A stretch of 64,000 bases of DNA, taken from Arachis hypogaea. Taxonomy: Eukaryota > Streptophyta > Magnoliopsida > Fabales > Fabaceae. The position numbers and the translations under genes were made by a program. Under the pieces are notes generated by a model. The model had not been told where the DNA came from. It saw nothing but the letters and a program-made list of their open reading frames with translations, and made no database searches. Shown one piece after another: positions 45,718-56,991 of this stretch (positions are counted from its first letter, which is position 1; each line of letters starts with the position of its first letter). The DNA lies in contig NC_092048.1 of the NCBI RefSeq assembly GCF_003086295.3, positions 85,446,386-85,510,385 on the forward strand, given 5' to 3'.

Positions 45718-47992
45718 TGATGCACGGAAAACTTGTCTCTCAACAAATCTCCCTTCGGCAAGTGTACCGAAGTTGTCGTCAAGTAAAAACTCACAATAGA
45801 GTGAGGTCGAATCCCACAGGGATTGATTGATCAAGCAACTTTAATTAGAAGAATGTTCTAGTTGAGCGAATCCAGAATTTGGGTTGAGAGTTGTAGAAAA
45901 TAAAATGGCGGAAATGTAAATAACAGAAAAGTAAATGCTAGAATTAAAGGACTGGAAGTAAATGACTGAAAATAAATTACAGAATTGTAAATGGGAATGG
46001 GGGATTTGCTCATAAAAGTAAATCGCAGAAATTAAAGAGAATGGATGAGATTAGAGATGGGGAGTTCATTGGGCTTAGGAGATGTTGCAATTCTCCGGAT
46101 CAAGTTCATTTTCATCTCTTCCTCAATCAATGCACTCATTGATCTCCTTGGCAATCTTATGTGATTGAATTACAATTCCTTGCAATTCAATCTCTTAAAT
46201 CTTGATCAATAGCCAATTTCTTGGTCAATTGCTCATGAGAAGAGATGAAGTATGGTCACTGATTATACCACATGCATTTCCCAAACCAAGTATTGAGAGG
46301 GTTACAGTCACATACCCATCCAAACCCAATTTGGTCCAGCATGAGAAAGCATTTCTAGCTTGATCTCTTCATTCCTCTTCCAAGGTTCAAAAGAGATCCA
46401 AGTTTGAATAGCTTCTCTTCCAAGATAACTACTCAATTGGATGAAGATCGAAAGCTTTCAAGTAAAATCAAGAGGAAAGAAAGAAGAAGAACAATGAAAA
46501 TTAGTATTGATCCATCAAATTACAACAGAGCTCCCTAACCCAATGAAAGGGGTTTAGTTGTTCATAGCTCTTGAAAATGAAAACAAAGATGGAGAATACA
46601 TCATAAAACTAGAAATTGCAAAGAAAGTAAATACAGAGAGTGGTTCTTCAGCCTCCAGCACTCCTTTACAATTCAAAGCTACTCCTATATATACTACTCT
46701 TCTCAGCTTCTAGTTTACTCTTCAAGTCTTGGGCCTTTGGATCTTGAGTTTGAAGCCGTTCCTTTCTTTAATTGGGCTTGGCTTTACTTGCAGAGAGAAA
46801 GTGCGAAGTGGGCAGAGACTTAAGCTCAGGGCGTAAGGAGTGTTAATCATTTAGTGAAAGTCCAAGTTCGGGAACGTTAGTGACACTTAACATTGTCACT
46901 AACGTTCCAATGCACCCCTTTTGCCTTACGTTAAAACCCACGTTAACTAGGTTAACGTGGCTTTTAACGTTGCCTTATCAACCTTCGAGAACGTTAGTGA
47001 CACTCAACATTGTCACTAACGTTCCAGTGTGCCCCTTCTTGCTTCACGTTAAAGCTCACGTTAACTAGGTTAACGTGGCTTCTAACGTGGCCTTTGCCAT
47101 CCTTCGAGAACGTTAGTGACATTCAACATTGTCACTAACGTTCCAATGTGCCCCTAGGTCTCACGTTAGAGTCCACGTTAACTAGGTTAACGTGGCTTCT
47201 AACGTGGCCATCTTTTAGCCATCCCAACGTTAGTGACAATGTTGAGTGTCACTAACGTTGGCTCATCCTTCATTTCTCATCGTTAGCTTCCACGTTAACC
47301 AAGTTAACGTGGAAGTTAACGTGACTCTTGGGGGTTGTGTGGTTGCTTCAACGTTAGTGACAATGTTGAGTGTCACTAACGTTGTCGATAATTCTTCATC
47401 CTCTACGTTAGTTCCCACGTTAACCAAGTTAACGTGGTACTTAGCACCATAGGCCAACGTTAGTGACAATGTTGAGTGTCACTAACGTTGGCTTCTCTCC
47501 CTCCCCCTTAACGTTAGAGGCCACGTTAACTAGGTTAACGTGGCTTCTAACGTGGCCACTTATGAGTAAGTGCCAACGTTAGTGACAATGTTGAGTGTCA
47601 TTAACGTTGGCTCAACTTCTTTTCTCCATGTTAGAGTTCACGTTAGCTTGGTTAACGTGGGCATTGATGGCTTTTTGAGAGTGTTATTGGCAATCACTTT
47701 TCTCATTAATCTTTGCAAGTTACCTCCCCTTTTCTTGCTCCTTTTTGGCCCTGAAATCAAGCAACAAAGTGCATCAAAGCTCTAGTCCAAGTCATGAGTA
47801 ATGCAACATAATATTTGTCACTAAACTTATGCAAAATCCTCATGAAATCATGTAAAATGTACAATGTATGCTTGAGTCAAGGCATAACTGAATATTTACC
47901 CAAAACTAGCTTATTTCCCTAAGAAATGCATGAAACTATCCTAAAACAGTAAAGAAAAGGTCAGTGAAACTGGCCAAAATGCCCTGGCATCA
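45718..47992 (-). repeat. 5' LTR of RE-D with two alternating palindromes
   Basis: 2275 bp. From about 46870 to 47660 a 34-base palindrome of the type AACGTTAGTGAC...GTCACTAACGTT (for example 47226-47259) alternates with a 23-base one, CCACGTTAAC-CAA-GTTAACGTGG (47290-47312), seven or so of each, with unique spacers. TATATATAG (46685-46693, minus) is the likely TATA box. Confidence 0.93.
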
Positions 47993-50640
47993 AGTATCCA
48001 ACGTATAAACCTTGGTTTGGACTCCTTTTTAGCTAATAGATACTTTAGAGCTACGTGGTCCAAGTACACTACTACCTTCGTACCAAGTAAATAGGCTCGG
48101 AATTTATCCAGAGCAAAAACAATAGCAAGAAGCTCTTTCTCAGTAGTAGTGTAATTGGACTAAGCGGCATCTAAAGTTTTAGACGCATAAGCAATAACAA
48201 AGGGGTCCTTACCTTCACGCTGAGCCAGTGCTGCTCCTACTGCATGGTTGGAGGCGTCGCACATTATTTCAAATGGCTGGCTCCAGTCTGGTCCTCTCAC
48301 AATTGGAGCTTGAGTCAGGGCGGTCTTCAGCTTATCAAACGCTTGTTTGCAATCCTCACTGAACTCGAACTCAATATCTTTCTGTAGTAGCCTGGATAAG
48401 GGAAGTGCTACCTTACTGAAGTCCTTAATAAATCTCCTGTAAAAACCTGCATGGCCAAGGAACGAACGGACTTCCCTCACAGAAGAGGGGTAAGGTAAAC
48501 TAGAAATAACATCCACCTTTGCTGGATCCATAGAAATGCCAGTATTAGACACAACATGTCCTAGTACAATACCTTGTTTTACCATAAAGTGACATTTTTC
48601 AAAATTTAATACAAGGTTTGTACTGACACATCTATCTAATACTCTAGATAATCCATCTAAGCAAAGGCTAAAGGAATCGCCATAAACACTAAAATCATCC
48701 ATAAAAACTTCCATACATTCCTCAATAAGATCAGAGAAAAAACTCATCATGCACCTTTGGAAGGTAGCTGGTGCATTGCACAAGCCAAAGGGCATTCTCT
48801 TGTAAGCATAAGTCCCAAAAGGACATGTAAAAGTGGTCTTTTCCTGATCCTCAGGAGCTATATGAATTTGGAAATAACCTGTGTAACCATCTAAAAAGCA
48901 ATAATGTGATTTACCTAACAGGCGATCCAGCATTTGATCAATAAATGGAAGAGGATAGTGATCCTTACGAGTGGCTTGGTTGAGACTCATGTAATCAATG
49001 CAGACCCTCCAAGCGTTCTGTACTCTGGTTGCTATGAGCTCTCCATGCTCATTCTTCACTGTAGTGACTCCAAACTTCTTGGGGACCACTTGTACTGGGC
49101 TTACCCATTCACTGTCTGAAATGGGATAGATGATGTCTGCTTCTAGTAGTCTGGTTACTTCCTTCTTGACAACCTCTAAGATAGTGGGGTTCAGTCTTCT
49201 CTGGGGTTGACGAACGGGCCTTGCTCCCTCTTCTAAAAATATTCTGTGCTCACATACTTGAGGGTTGATGCCTACTATATCTGCCAAACTCCAACCAATT
49301 GCCTTCTTGTGCCTCCTCAGCACACTAAGTAACTGCTCTTCCTGTTGAGAAGTGAGTTCCCTTGCAATGATAACTGGAAACTTCTGCTCGTCTTCAAGGT
49401 AAGCATATTTGAGGTGTGGAAGAAGGGGTTTTAATTCTAACTTCTGATCATGGTCAGGCTCTGGGTTGTCTGGAGCTGGCAACAATGGTAAAGCACTGTC
49501 ATTGTCCTCTGAGAATGTCCCCACACTTGGACCTTGTCCTATGTACTTCTCTTCAAATTCCTCCTGGTGAACTTCAGCCACGGTTTCACCTATAATGTCA
49601 CACTGGAGGATAGAATGATCCTCCGGAGGATGTTTCATAACTCCATTCAGATTGAAGATTACTACTCGGCCATCTATTTCAAAAGAGTATGTTCCTGAAA
49701 AAGCATCTAATTTGAACTTCGAGGTCTTCAGGAATGGTCTTCCGAGTAGGATTGATGATGGCTTCTCTGAGTCATTTTGGGGCATCTCCAGGATATAAAA
49801 ATCAGTGGGAAACGTGAGCCCCTTAATGCCCACTAATACATCTTCAGCAACTTCGGCCACTATAATAATGCTTTTATCTGCTAACACAAAATGAGCTGCC
49901 GACCTTTTTAAAGGAGGAAGCCTCAAAATATCATATATAGACAAAGGCATTATATTCACGCATGCTCCTAAATCACACATGCAGTCAGAAAATACCACAC
50001 CACCAATAGTACAATTAACCATACATGGACCTGGGTCACTACACTTTTCAGGTAAACCTCCCATTAAAGCAGATATGGAACTACCTAAAGGAATAGTTTC
50101 TAATTCATTAATTTTGTCTTTATGTATACATAAATCTTTTAGAAACTTTGCATATTTAGGTACCTGTTGAATAACATCAAAAAGAGGAACAGTTACCTCA
50201 ACCTTTTTGAATATCTGTACCATTTTGGGATCAGGTTCCAGCTGCTTCCTGGGCTTCTTTGCAAGTTGTGGAAATGGAATGGGAGTGGTGTCTTCTGCAG
50301 TATCTGCGCCCTGTAGTGCTTCCTCCTGTGGCTGAATTTCTTCTTTTTCAGCTATGTCTTGTATGTCCTCTTCCTCTTCAACATCTTCTATTTCCACTGC
50401 CTCTTCAGCTGAGGCATTTTCTGGTGGGCTTGGCTCCTCCTGATTCCTCTCCTGCAGTGTGGTTCCGGACCTTAGGGTGATGGCATTAATGCCACCCTTT
50501 GGATTGGGTAATGGTTGAGAGGGGATTCCACTAGAGCTCAAGGGATGGTTATTAGAGTTATTCATTGATCCAATCTGTGAGATAAGAGCTTGCAAAGTAG
50601 AGTTCAGACCATTTAGTGTAGCATAAAGGTTATTTCCATG
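47993..50640 (-). pseudogene. pol: Protease, RT and RNase H start of RE-E
   Basis: Open from 50595 to 48160 (811 codons): gag end (ITLRSGTTL), protease with CDLGACVNIMP and SILLGRPFLKTSKFKLDAF, RT with MCIDY-type [29 protein letters not shown] and FMDDFSVYG, and RNase H CDASNHAVGA. TAG at 48160 (Gln in relatives) is followed by [15 protein letters not shown] and the TDHA-type LDHVALKYL, cut at RWIL by RE-D. LDHVAL replaces the usual TDHxAL. A one-base loss near 50635 puts gag out of frame. Confidence 0.9.
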
Positions 50641-52028
50641 GTCTGTTGTCTCCGATCAATAGATTGTAGTAAGTCATCATTAGAAGATGAGGAAGGATAA
50701 GTAATTTGAGAGGTCTGCTGTTGGATATTCTATGGTCCTTGGGATTGCCTCAGGTGAGGTACTCTGTAGGGCTGGTTCTGGTTCTGCTGCCTGTTGTTAT
50801 TATTATTCCACCTCTGATTTCCCTGATTGTCTCTGCCTCATCTGTTGTTGTTGTCCCTCCAATTCTGGTTAGAATTGTCCTGCCATCCATGGCTGTAATT
50901 GCCACCTTGATTGTACCCTTGGTTGGGGCGGTCATAGAAGTTATGAGTCGCTGCCACGGTGTTGTCTTCCTGCTGGAGCTGCGGACATTCATCAGTATAA
51001 TGGTTATAATCAGCATAGATTCCACAAACTCTCTGTGGGACTAACTGTTGGCTTTGCTGTGGTGGAGAAGGTTGAGCTTGCTGAACATGTTGTTGATTCA
51101 ATTGCATCTGCTTTAGCAAGTTGGTCATTTCACAGATACTCTGAGTTAGAGCAGCAGTCTCTCTGCTAGAGGATACTTCTGCAACGGCTTTTGAACGGCC
51201 TTGTTTCTGCCTGTGATTCCGAGTTGATTCAGCTAAGTCGCTGATCAATTGCCATGCCTCATCAGTGGTCTTGTACTTTTTCATAGACCCATTGCTAGCA
51301 CTTTCCAATGTGGTCTTATCTTGGGGCCTCATGCCCTGTGTGACGTAACCGAGTAACACTATCTTGTCAATCATATGGTGGGGGCAAGCTTCCAGAAGAT
51401 TATTGAAGTGCTCCCAGTATTCATAGAGAGTCTCGGATTCATCCTGAACAATCATGGAAATGTCTTTCCTCAGTTTATCAGTAACTTCAGCTGGAAAAAT
51501 TTTTTCCAAAAATTCTCTTCTAAGTGTATCCCAGTTGGATACAGTTGCTGTGGGTTGAGTGTAGTACCACTCTCTCGCCTTTCCCTCAAGAGAGAATGGG
51601 AAGGCTTTTAGCAAAATAGAAGTTTCATTCGCACCATCACGCCTGATAGTAGAACAGGCTGCTTGAAAATCTCTCAGGTGCTTGATAGGCTCTTGAGCAG
51701 GTAAGCCATGAAACTTGGGCATCAAATTGAGCAGTGCAGTCTTTATTTCAAAGTCTGTAGCCACCGCTGGGTGATGCGCTTGAAACGGTTGCATTGTAAA
51801 ATCAAGGGCTCCAGCCTCCTGGATAGTAACTCTCCTAGGTGCTGCCATGTCACCTACACGTAAATCAACCGAATCAGTAGAACGAGGGCTAGTTTCTTCC
51901 TCAAATGATGTTTCAGATCCGCCCTCTGAGAGGACTAACCGACGCCGAGCTTGCCTTATTCATGAAATAGTTTTTTCAATCTCAGGATCGAATACTAGCA
52001 AGCTTGGATCAGGAAGTGAACGCGTCAT
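50641..52028 (-). pseudogene. gag: gag of RE-E with a damaged zinc knuckle
   Basis: Natural start ATG 52028 (MTRSLPDPS, as in RE-G). Stops: TGA 51960-51962, TGA 50838-50840 and TAG near 50731. The long open part (51848-50838) includes QAHHPAVATDF, FHGLPAQEPIKHLRDF, LFPFSLEGKAREWYYTQ-like sequence and an Asn/Gly/Gln-rich nucleic-acid-binding tail. The zinc knuckle reads CGIYADYNHYTDEC: the second Cys is Tyr, while RE-G has Cys there. Confidence 0.87.
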
Positions 52029-52120
52029 CTAGAGAAAGAAACAAGCAGCTCATAGTAGCAAGATAAAATAAAATACAAATAAAATAAAAAATTCCAATTA
52101 ATAACTTTAGCACTCTATTG

Positions 52121-52142
52121 CAACTCCCCGGCAACGGCGCCA
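52121..52142 (-). other. Primer-binding site of RE-E
   Basis: Minus strand TGGCGCCGTTGCCGGGGAGTTG, five bases inside the 5' LTR. It differs at the 3' end from the RE-B site (GAGTTG instead of GATTG) and matches RE-G in that part. Confidence 0.78.
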
Positions 52143-52147
52143 AAAAT

Positions 52148-53642
52148 TGACGTGGTGAAAATTGGTGAGTCAAGAATTGTTATAAAATATGCGTTACAAG
52201 TATAGTTCTTAACCAACCAGAAATCCGCTTATCAATTTAGAAGGGTTGTCACAAAAATTAAAATTAAAATACTGGGAGTATGAATCCCAGGTCGTCTCCC
52301 AACGAGTTGCAGAAAGGTGTGATATTTTATTAATCAGATGTTTTCAAAAAGAGTTTGAGTTGAATAAATAGGAAATTAAATTGGAGAAATTAAGTCATTT
52401 AAATAAAAGCCTTGACTGCGAGTAGATTAGTTGGAAGCCCTATTCTTGTTGCAGTACTCTCAAGATTAATTGATAATTGAAGGTTGTTCTGTTTAGTTAT
52501 CCCTTACTAAGTAAGGGAAAGTCAAACAAGTTAGAATGATGTTTCTATTCACAAGTCCCAATCTGCTTACTTGGAAGGACTGGTGTTAGTTACTAGAGAG
52601 AAATCCAACAATAAACCCAATTACAATTTCTCCTTTGAGCATTCCAACTCAAGGGTTCCTTTCAATCAACTCCCCATCAAGTTAGGGAACTACTCGCTCA
52701 TTGTGAATGTGGAATTCATGACATAGAAAAGAGAATTAAAGAAAGACATGATAAATAAAACTCAAAGGAATCAATTAAAAATAAAAGTAACTCTTGTACT
52801 AATAAATTCTAAAATAATCCAATAGTAAAATTGAGTAAATTAAAGGACATGGAAGAGTAAAGCCAAGTAAAGAAAATGAACTAGAATGACGAAGTCTTGA
52901 TGAGGTAATAACTCTTCTCAATATCCCAATGCAAAGAGCAATAGAAAATAAAATCCTAAGAACTATGAATATGTAGAGAGAAAAACCTAGAGGAGGAGTA
53001 AAAACTAGATCTAAAAACTAAAAACAGTGTAGAATGAATGTTGTTGTTGGTTTCTACATGTCCTCTGGCTCTAGTCTGCTTTTTCAGGCCGAAAACTGGG
53101 TCAATACAGGGCCCAAAATCGCCCCGAGCGATTCTGCAGATTATGCAGATCGCGCACGTCATGCGATCGCGTCATTCATGCGGACGCGTCGTTCGGCGTT
53201 TTGCTTTTCCACGCGGGCGCGTCGTCCATGCCTCCGCGTCACCTGTGCTATTCCAATCCGCACGGTCGCGTGAGCCATGCGGCCGCGTCACTACGATTTC
53301 CTCTCTTTCACGCGGTCGCGTGAGCCATGCGGCCGCGTCACTTCTCGCTGGTCATCTCCTCAATTTCTTATGTTCCTTCCATTTTTGCAAGCTTCCTTTC
53401 CAATCTCCAATTCATTCATGCCCTATAAAGCCTGAAACACTTAACACACAGATCACGGCATCAAATAGAATAAAGGAGAATTAAAATCCGTAATTAAAAG
53501 TCTCTAGGGAGCAAGTTTTTTAATCATGTAATAATTTTAGGAAGGAAATATAAATGCATGCTAACATATGAATAAGTAGGTAAAAATCATGATAAAACCA
53601 CACAATTAAACACATTATAAACCATAAAATAGTGGTTTATCA
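52148..53642 (-). repeat. 5' LTR of RE-E
   Basis: 1495 bp; starts TGATAAACCACT at 53642 on the minus strand and ends CACGTCA at 52148. The CG-rich array at about 53135-53345 has one more intact unit than the 3' LTR. Confidence 0.92.
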
Positions 53643-53658
53643 CATCCCTCTGTACCTC
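53643..53658 (-). mobile_element. RE-F fragment 2: 16 bases between RE-E and S2
   Basis: Reads GAGGTACAGAGGGATG on the minus strand. It supplies the codons between WER and LRKCP of RE-F gag. It contains the second copy of the RE-E target (CATCC) and the first copy of the S2 target (ACCTC). Confidence 0.85.
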
Positions 53659-55499
53659 TGATGACAAGTCATCTTAGCCTAGTTTCACTAGCCTTTTTCT
53701 TTTGTTTTCAATTGAATTATGCACTTTCTTGAGCTACAAGTAAGCTAATTTGGGTAGATTTTCATGCTTCCTTTGATTGAATCGACCATGTATGAATTCA
53801 TGCTATTTCATGAGGTTTTATGCTATAATTGTCACATATTATGATAAAATGAATATCTCATGATTTTTAGCATAGCTTTGATGTGTTTGGTTGATTAATG
53901 ATAGGTGAAGAAAGCTTGGAGAAAGGTTGAAGCAAGAAGGAATGGCCAGGAGTAAAGAGAGGACAATGGACTAAGTGAAAATGAACCAGGAAGCAAAAAG
54001 TTGGACCAAAAGTTAGCCTCAAACTTTTGCACAAACTTTTGGGTGAAAAGTTAGCCCCAACGTTAGCCCCTAACTTTTGGGCTAACGTTGGCACATGAAA
54101 GTTACTCCCTGGGCACCAAAAGTTTGCGCCAACGTTAGCCCCTAACTTTATGGCTAACATTGGCATGAGAAAAACACCCCCTGGCCACCAAAAGTTTGCG
54201 CCAACGTTAGCCTCTAACTTTTGGGCTAACGTTGGCACATGAAAAACACAAAGGGGGAGCAAAAGTTTGCGCCAACGTTAGCCCCTAACTTTTGGGCTAA
54301 TGTTGGCGCCATAAGTGCACTAAGGAAGGCCAACGTTGGAGCAAAAGTTAGACCCCTAACTTTTGCACCAACGTGGGTATCAGCAAAACATGGGGGCTAA
54401 TATGAAAAGTTGGACCAAAAGTTTGCCTCAAACTTTTACTCAAACTTTTGCAAAACTCCAACCCGGTTCACTTGGTTCACTTTGGTTCCTCTCCAAACTC
54501 CAAGAGCAATCAACCAAGGCCTCTCTCAACCCAATTCCACCAAGAGCAAAGGCCCAACTCAAGGCTTGAAGATCATTTGAAGAAAGTGTATAAATAGGAT
54601 AGAATTCAAGTTCTTAGGGGAGCTTTCCTTTTGGAGTTTTCATAATAGTTTTCGGAGAGCTTTGGATATTGAGTGATCTTTAATTTCTTAGTTTCGGGGA
54701 AGGAGAATTCCACTCTCTTCCTCTTAGTTTTATTGCTTTCAATTTCAATTGCAATTGTCTTGGATCTTGGGTTGGAGAATTGAAGGAATTCTGTTTCAAT
54801 CTCATCCGAAGATCTCTCTGTTTCTTCTACTGCTTATTGAATTTAATTTCTGTTAATTGTTCTTCATCTACTTTCTTTGCAATTTAAAATTCCTTTGCAA
54901 TTGTTCTTGTTGGATCTAGGAAGGCATTGAGATCTAGACTTGGTTATCTAGTCTCTTGGGTCCTGAGATCCGGATTCCCCATTTCCCATTCCCTGTTTAC
55001 TGTTTTCATGCTTATTTACAATTCTGTTTTTAGATCCGGTTCAATCCAAGTGTTCTTTTACTTCTCTGTTGGTTGCAATTTACTTTCCCTCGTTTAATTT
55101 CTGCAAATCCAACTCCCAATTCCCTTTACAATTCAAGCTATTTACATTTCTTGCACTTTAAGATTCTGCAATTTACATTTCTTGCGTTCTAAGTTTCTGC
55201 CATTTAATTTCTTGTTCTTTAAGATTCAGCATTTAAATTCCTGTTCTCTTTAATTTCATGTCAATTACCCATTCCCTTTACTTTCCATGCAATTTAAATT
55301 CTGCAACTCACAAATCACTCAACCAAATCTTGATTCGCTTGACTAAATCAACCACTAAACTAAAATTGCTCAATCCTTCAATCCCTGTGGGATCGACCTC
55401 ACTCCCGTGAGTTATTATTACTTGATGCGACCCGGTGCACTTGCCGGTTAGTTTTGGGTGTTTTGGAGAAATTCGTTTTTCCACTAAAATATCCCATCA
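53659..55499 (+). mobile_element. S2: solo LTR with target duplication ACCTC
   Basis: 1841 bp from TGATGACAAGTCAT to ATCCCATCA, flanked by ACCTC (53654-53658 and 55500-55504). The sequence is of the RE-B LTR family in the opposite orientation. It has a palindrome array at about 54010-54375 and TATAAATAG at 54589-54597. It lies inside RE-F gag. Confidence 0.94.
54589..54597 (+). promoter_or_regulatory. LTR TATA box (S2)
   Basis: TATAAATAG, matching the position in the RE-B LTRs. A solo LTR could still start transcription into the RE-F gag remnant to its right. Confidence 0.45.
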
Positions 55500-55965
55500 A
55501 CCTCTCCCAGGCATTATAAAGGGATTCATCATCCTCTTGTTTAAAGCCTTGTATGTCCAGCCTTAGCTGTGTCATCCTTTTTGGAGGGTAATATTGATTC
55601 AGGAATTTGGCTAATATCTGTTTCTATGTTCTTATGCTTGCTGTGGGTTGGTTGTTTAACTACCTCTTAGCTTGATCTTTTATAGCAAATGGAAACAGTA
55701 ATAATCTGTAGACATCCTGATCCACTTCTTTATCATGTACTGTGTTAGCAATTTGTAGGAACTTTGCCAGAAACTCAGTAGGTTCTTCCTGTGAAAGACC
55801 GGAATACTAACAATTTTGCTGCACCATGATAATGAGCTGAGGATTTAGCTCAAAATTGCTTGCTCTGATGGGGGGTATACAGATACTACTCCCATATGCA
55901 GCAGTAATGGGGTTATCATATGACCCCAGAGTCCTTCTGGACTGTTCATTCCCACTTAGATCGAT
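55500..55965 (-). pseudogene. gag: gag N-terminal part of RE-F, several stops
   Basis: One frame gives RTLGSYDNPI, RASNFELNPQL, LLLFPFAIKDQA, YPPKRMTQLR and ESLYNAWER, then continues in fragment 2. In-frame stops sit near 55807 (after QQNC), 55660 and 55626; the last two replace Trp codons. No ATG is found upstream in frame, so the start has been lost. Confidence 0.75.
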
Positions 55966-56964
55966 GATGGAGAAAGGGAGATGTTGTAGATTGTAAAATA
56001 GAAATAAAGTAAAAGAAAAATAAAATTTTTTTTGTTTTTATTTTTTTATTTAATGCTAACCGAATTCAAAAGAGAAGAAAATAAAATAAAATAATTGGAA
56101 ACTAGAAAAATAAGCTTCAAAAATCAAATAAAATAAAATAAAATAAAATAAAATAAAATAGATTAAAATAAATAAAAAAATTCGAATACTAAAATGGCAA
56201 ATTAATTAAAAAGATTTGAAAAATTTTGGATATGATTTTAAAATTTGAAGATTGAAACTTTCTCAACAAGGAAACACCAAACTTAAAATTTTGCAATCAA
56301 AATAATAAAATGGTACAAGTAATTCGAAAATAATGAGCAAATAAAGGAAAAGATATTTTTTTTGAATTTTTGAATTTAATAAGGAAAGAGAAAAACAATA
56401 AAATGACACCAAACTTAGAATTTTTAGATCAAAACTAAGAAAGCAAACAGGAAAACTTTGAATGTCAAGATGAACACCAAGAACGCTTTGAAGATCAAGA
56501 TGAACACCAAGAACAAATTTTGGAAATTTTTAAGAAAATAAAAACACAAAGGACACCAAACTTAAAAATTTTTATACTTTGGACACTAATAATTTGAAAA
56601 TGCACAAGAAAAACAAGGAAAGACACAAAACAAGAAAAACTAAAGATCAAACAAGGAAAATAAACAGGAACAACTTGAAGATTAAGAAAGAACTAAGAAC
56701 ATATAATTTGAAAAATTGAAAGAAAAATAAAATCATGCAATTGACACTAAACTTAAAACATGAAACTAAACTTAAATAGAAGACTAAATCATGAAGTTAT
56801 TGGTTTTAAAAATTTTCAAAAATAATTTAGAAAAAGAAAATATGGATTTTAAAATTTTAACCAAAAACAATAATAGAAGACTCAATTTTAGTGACTCTAA
56901 ACCAAAAGGATAAATTTTTCCTAATCTAAGCAACAAAATAAACCGTCAGTTGTCCAAACTCGAA
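55966..56964 (-). other. Leader of RE-F
   Basis: About 1 kb, very AT-rich, no ORF. It carries three tract motifs CACCAAACTTA (56276-56286, 56407-56417, 56554-56564; sense on minus) and a TAAAA microsatellite (56125-56160). Confidence 0.7.
56125..56160. repeat. (TAAAA)n microsatellite
   Basis: Seven or so perfect five-base units. Confidence 0.9.
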
Positions 56965-56985
56965 CAATCCCCGGCAATGGCGCCA
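56965..56985 (-). other. Primer-binding site of RE-F
   Basis: Minus strand TGGCGCCATTGCCGGGGATTG, six bases inside the LTR, followed by the same TTCGAGTTTGGACAACTGAC sequence as in RE-C. Confidence 0.75.
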
Positions 56986-56991
56986 ACAACA

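Larger units (their letters stand above)
36808..47992 (-). mobile_element. RE-D: full-length Athila-like retrotransposon, target duplication AGTAT
   Basis: 11,185 bp flanked by AGTAT (36803-36807 and 47993-47997), inserted in the RNase H segment RWIL of RE-E. Minus-strand order: 5' LTR, PBS, gag, protease, RT, RNase H, integrase, two hairpins, 1.6-kb 3' region, tract, 3' LTR. The pol proteins are close to RE-B but the LTRs are of another family. Confidence 0.95.
29670..53642 (-). mobile_element. RE-E: Athila-like retrotransposon with accessory ORF, target duplication CATCC, hosting RE-D
   Basis: The two ends are flanked by CATCC (29665-29669 and 53643-53647). Without RE-D it measures about 12.8 kb. 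Minus-strand order: 5' LTR, PBS, gag with a zinc knuckle, protease, RT, RNase H [RE-D], integrase, two hairpins, CG-rich palindrome array, accessory ORF, tract, 3' LTR. Its LTRs differ by clearly more substitutions than those of RE-B or RE-D, in agreement with being older than RE-D. Confidence 0.95.

Noticed and set aside
46870..47660. CRISPR-like array (regular repeats with spacers)
   Set aside because: Repeats are palindromic, variable in length and inside an LTR present twice; no cas gene, and the DNA is eukaryotic.
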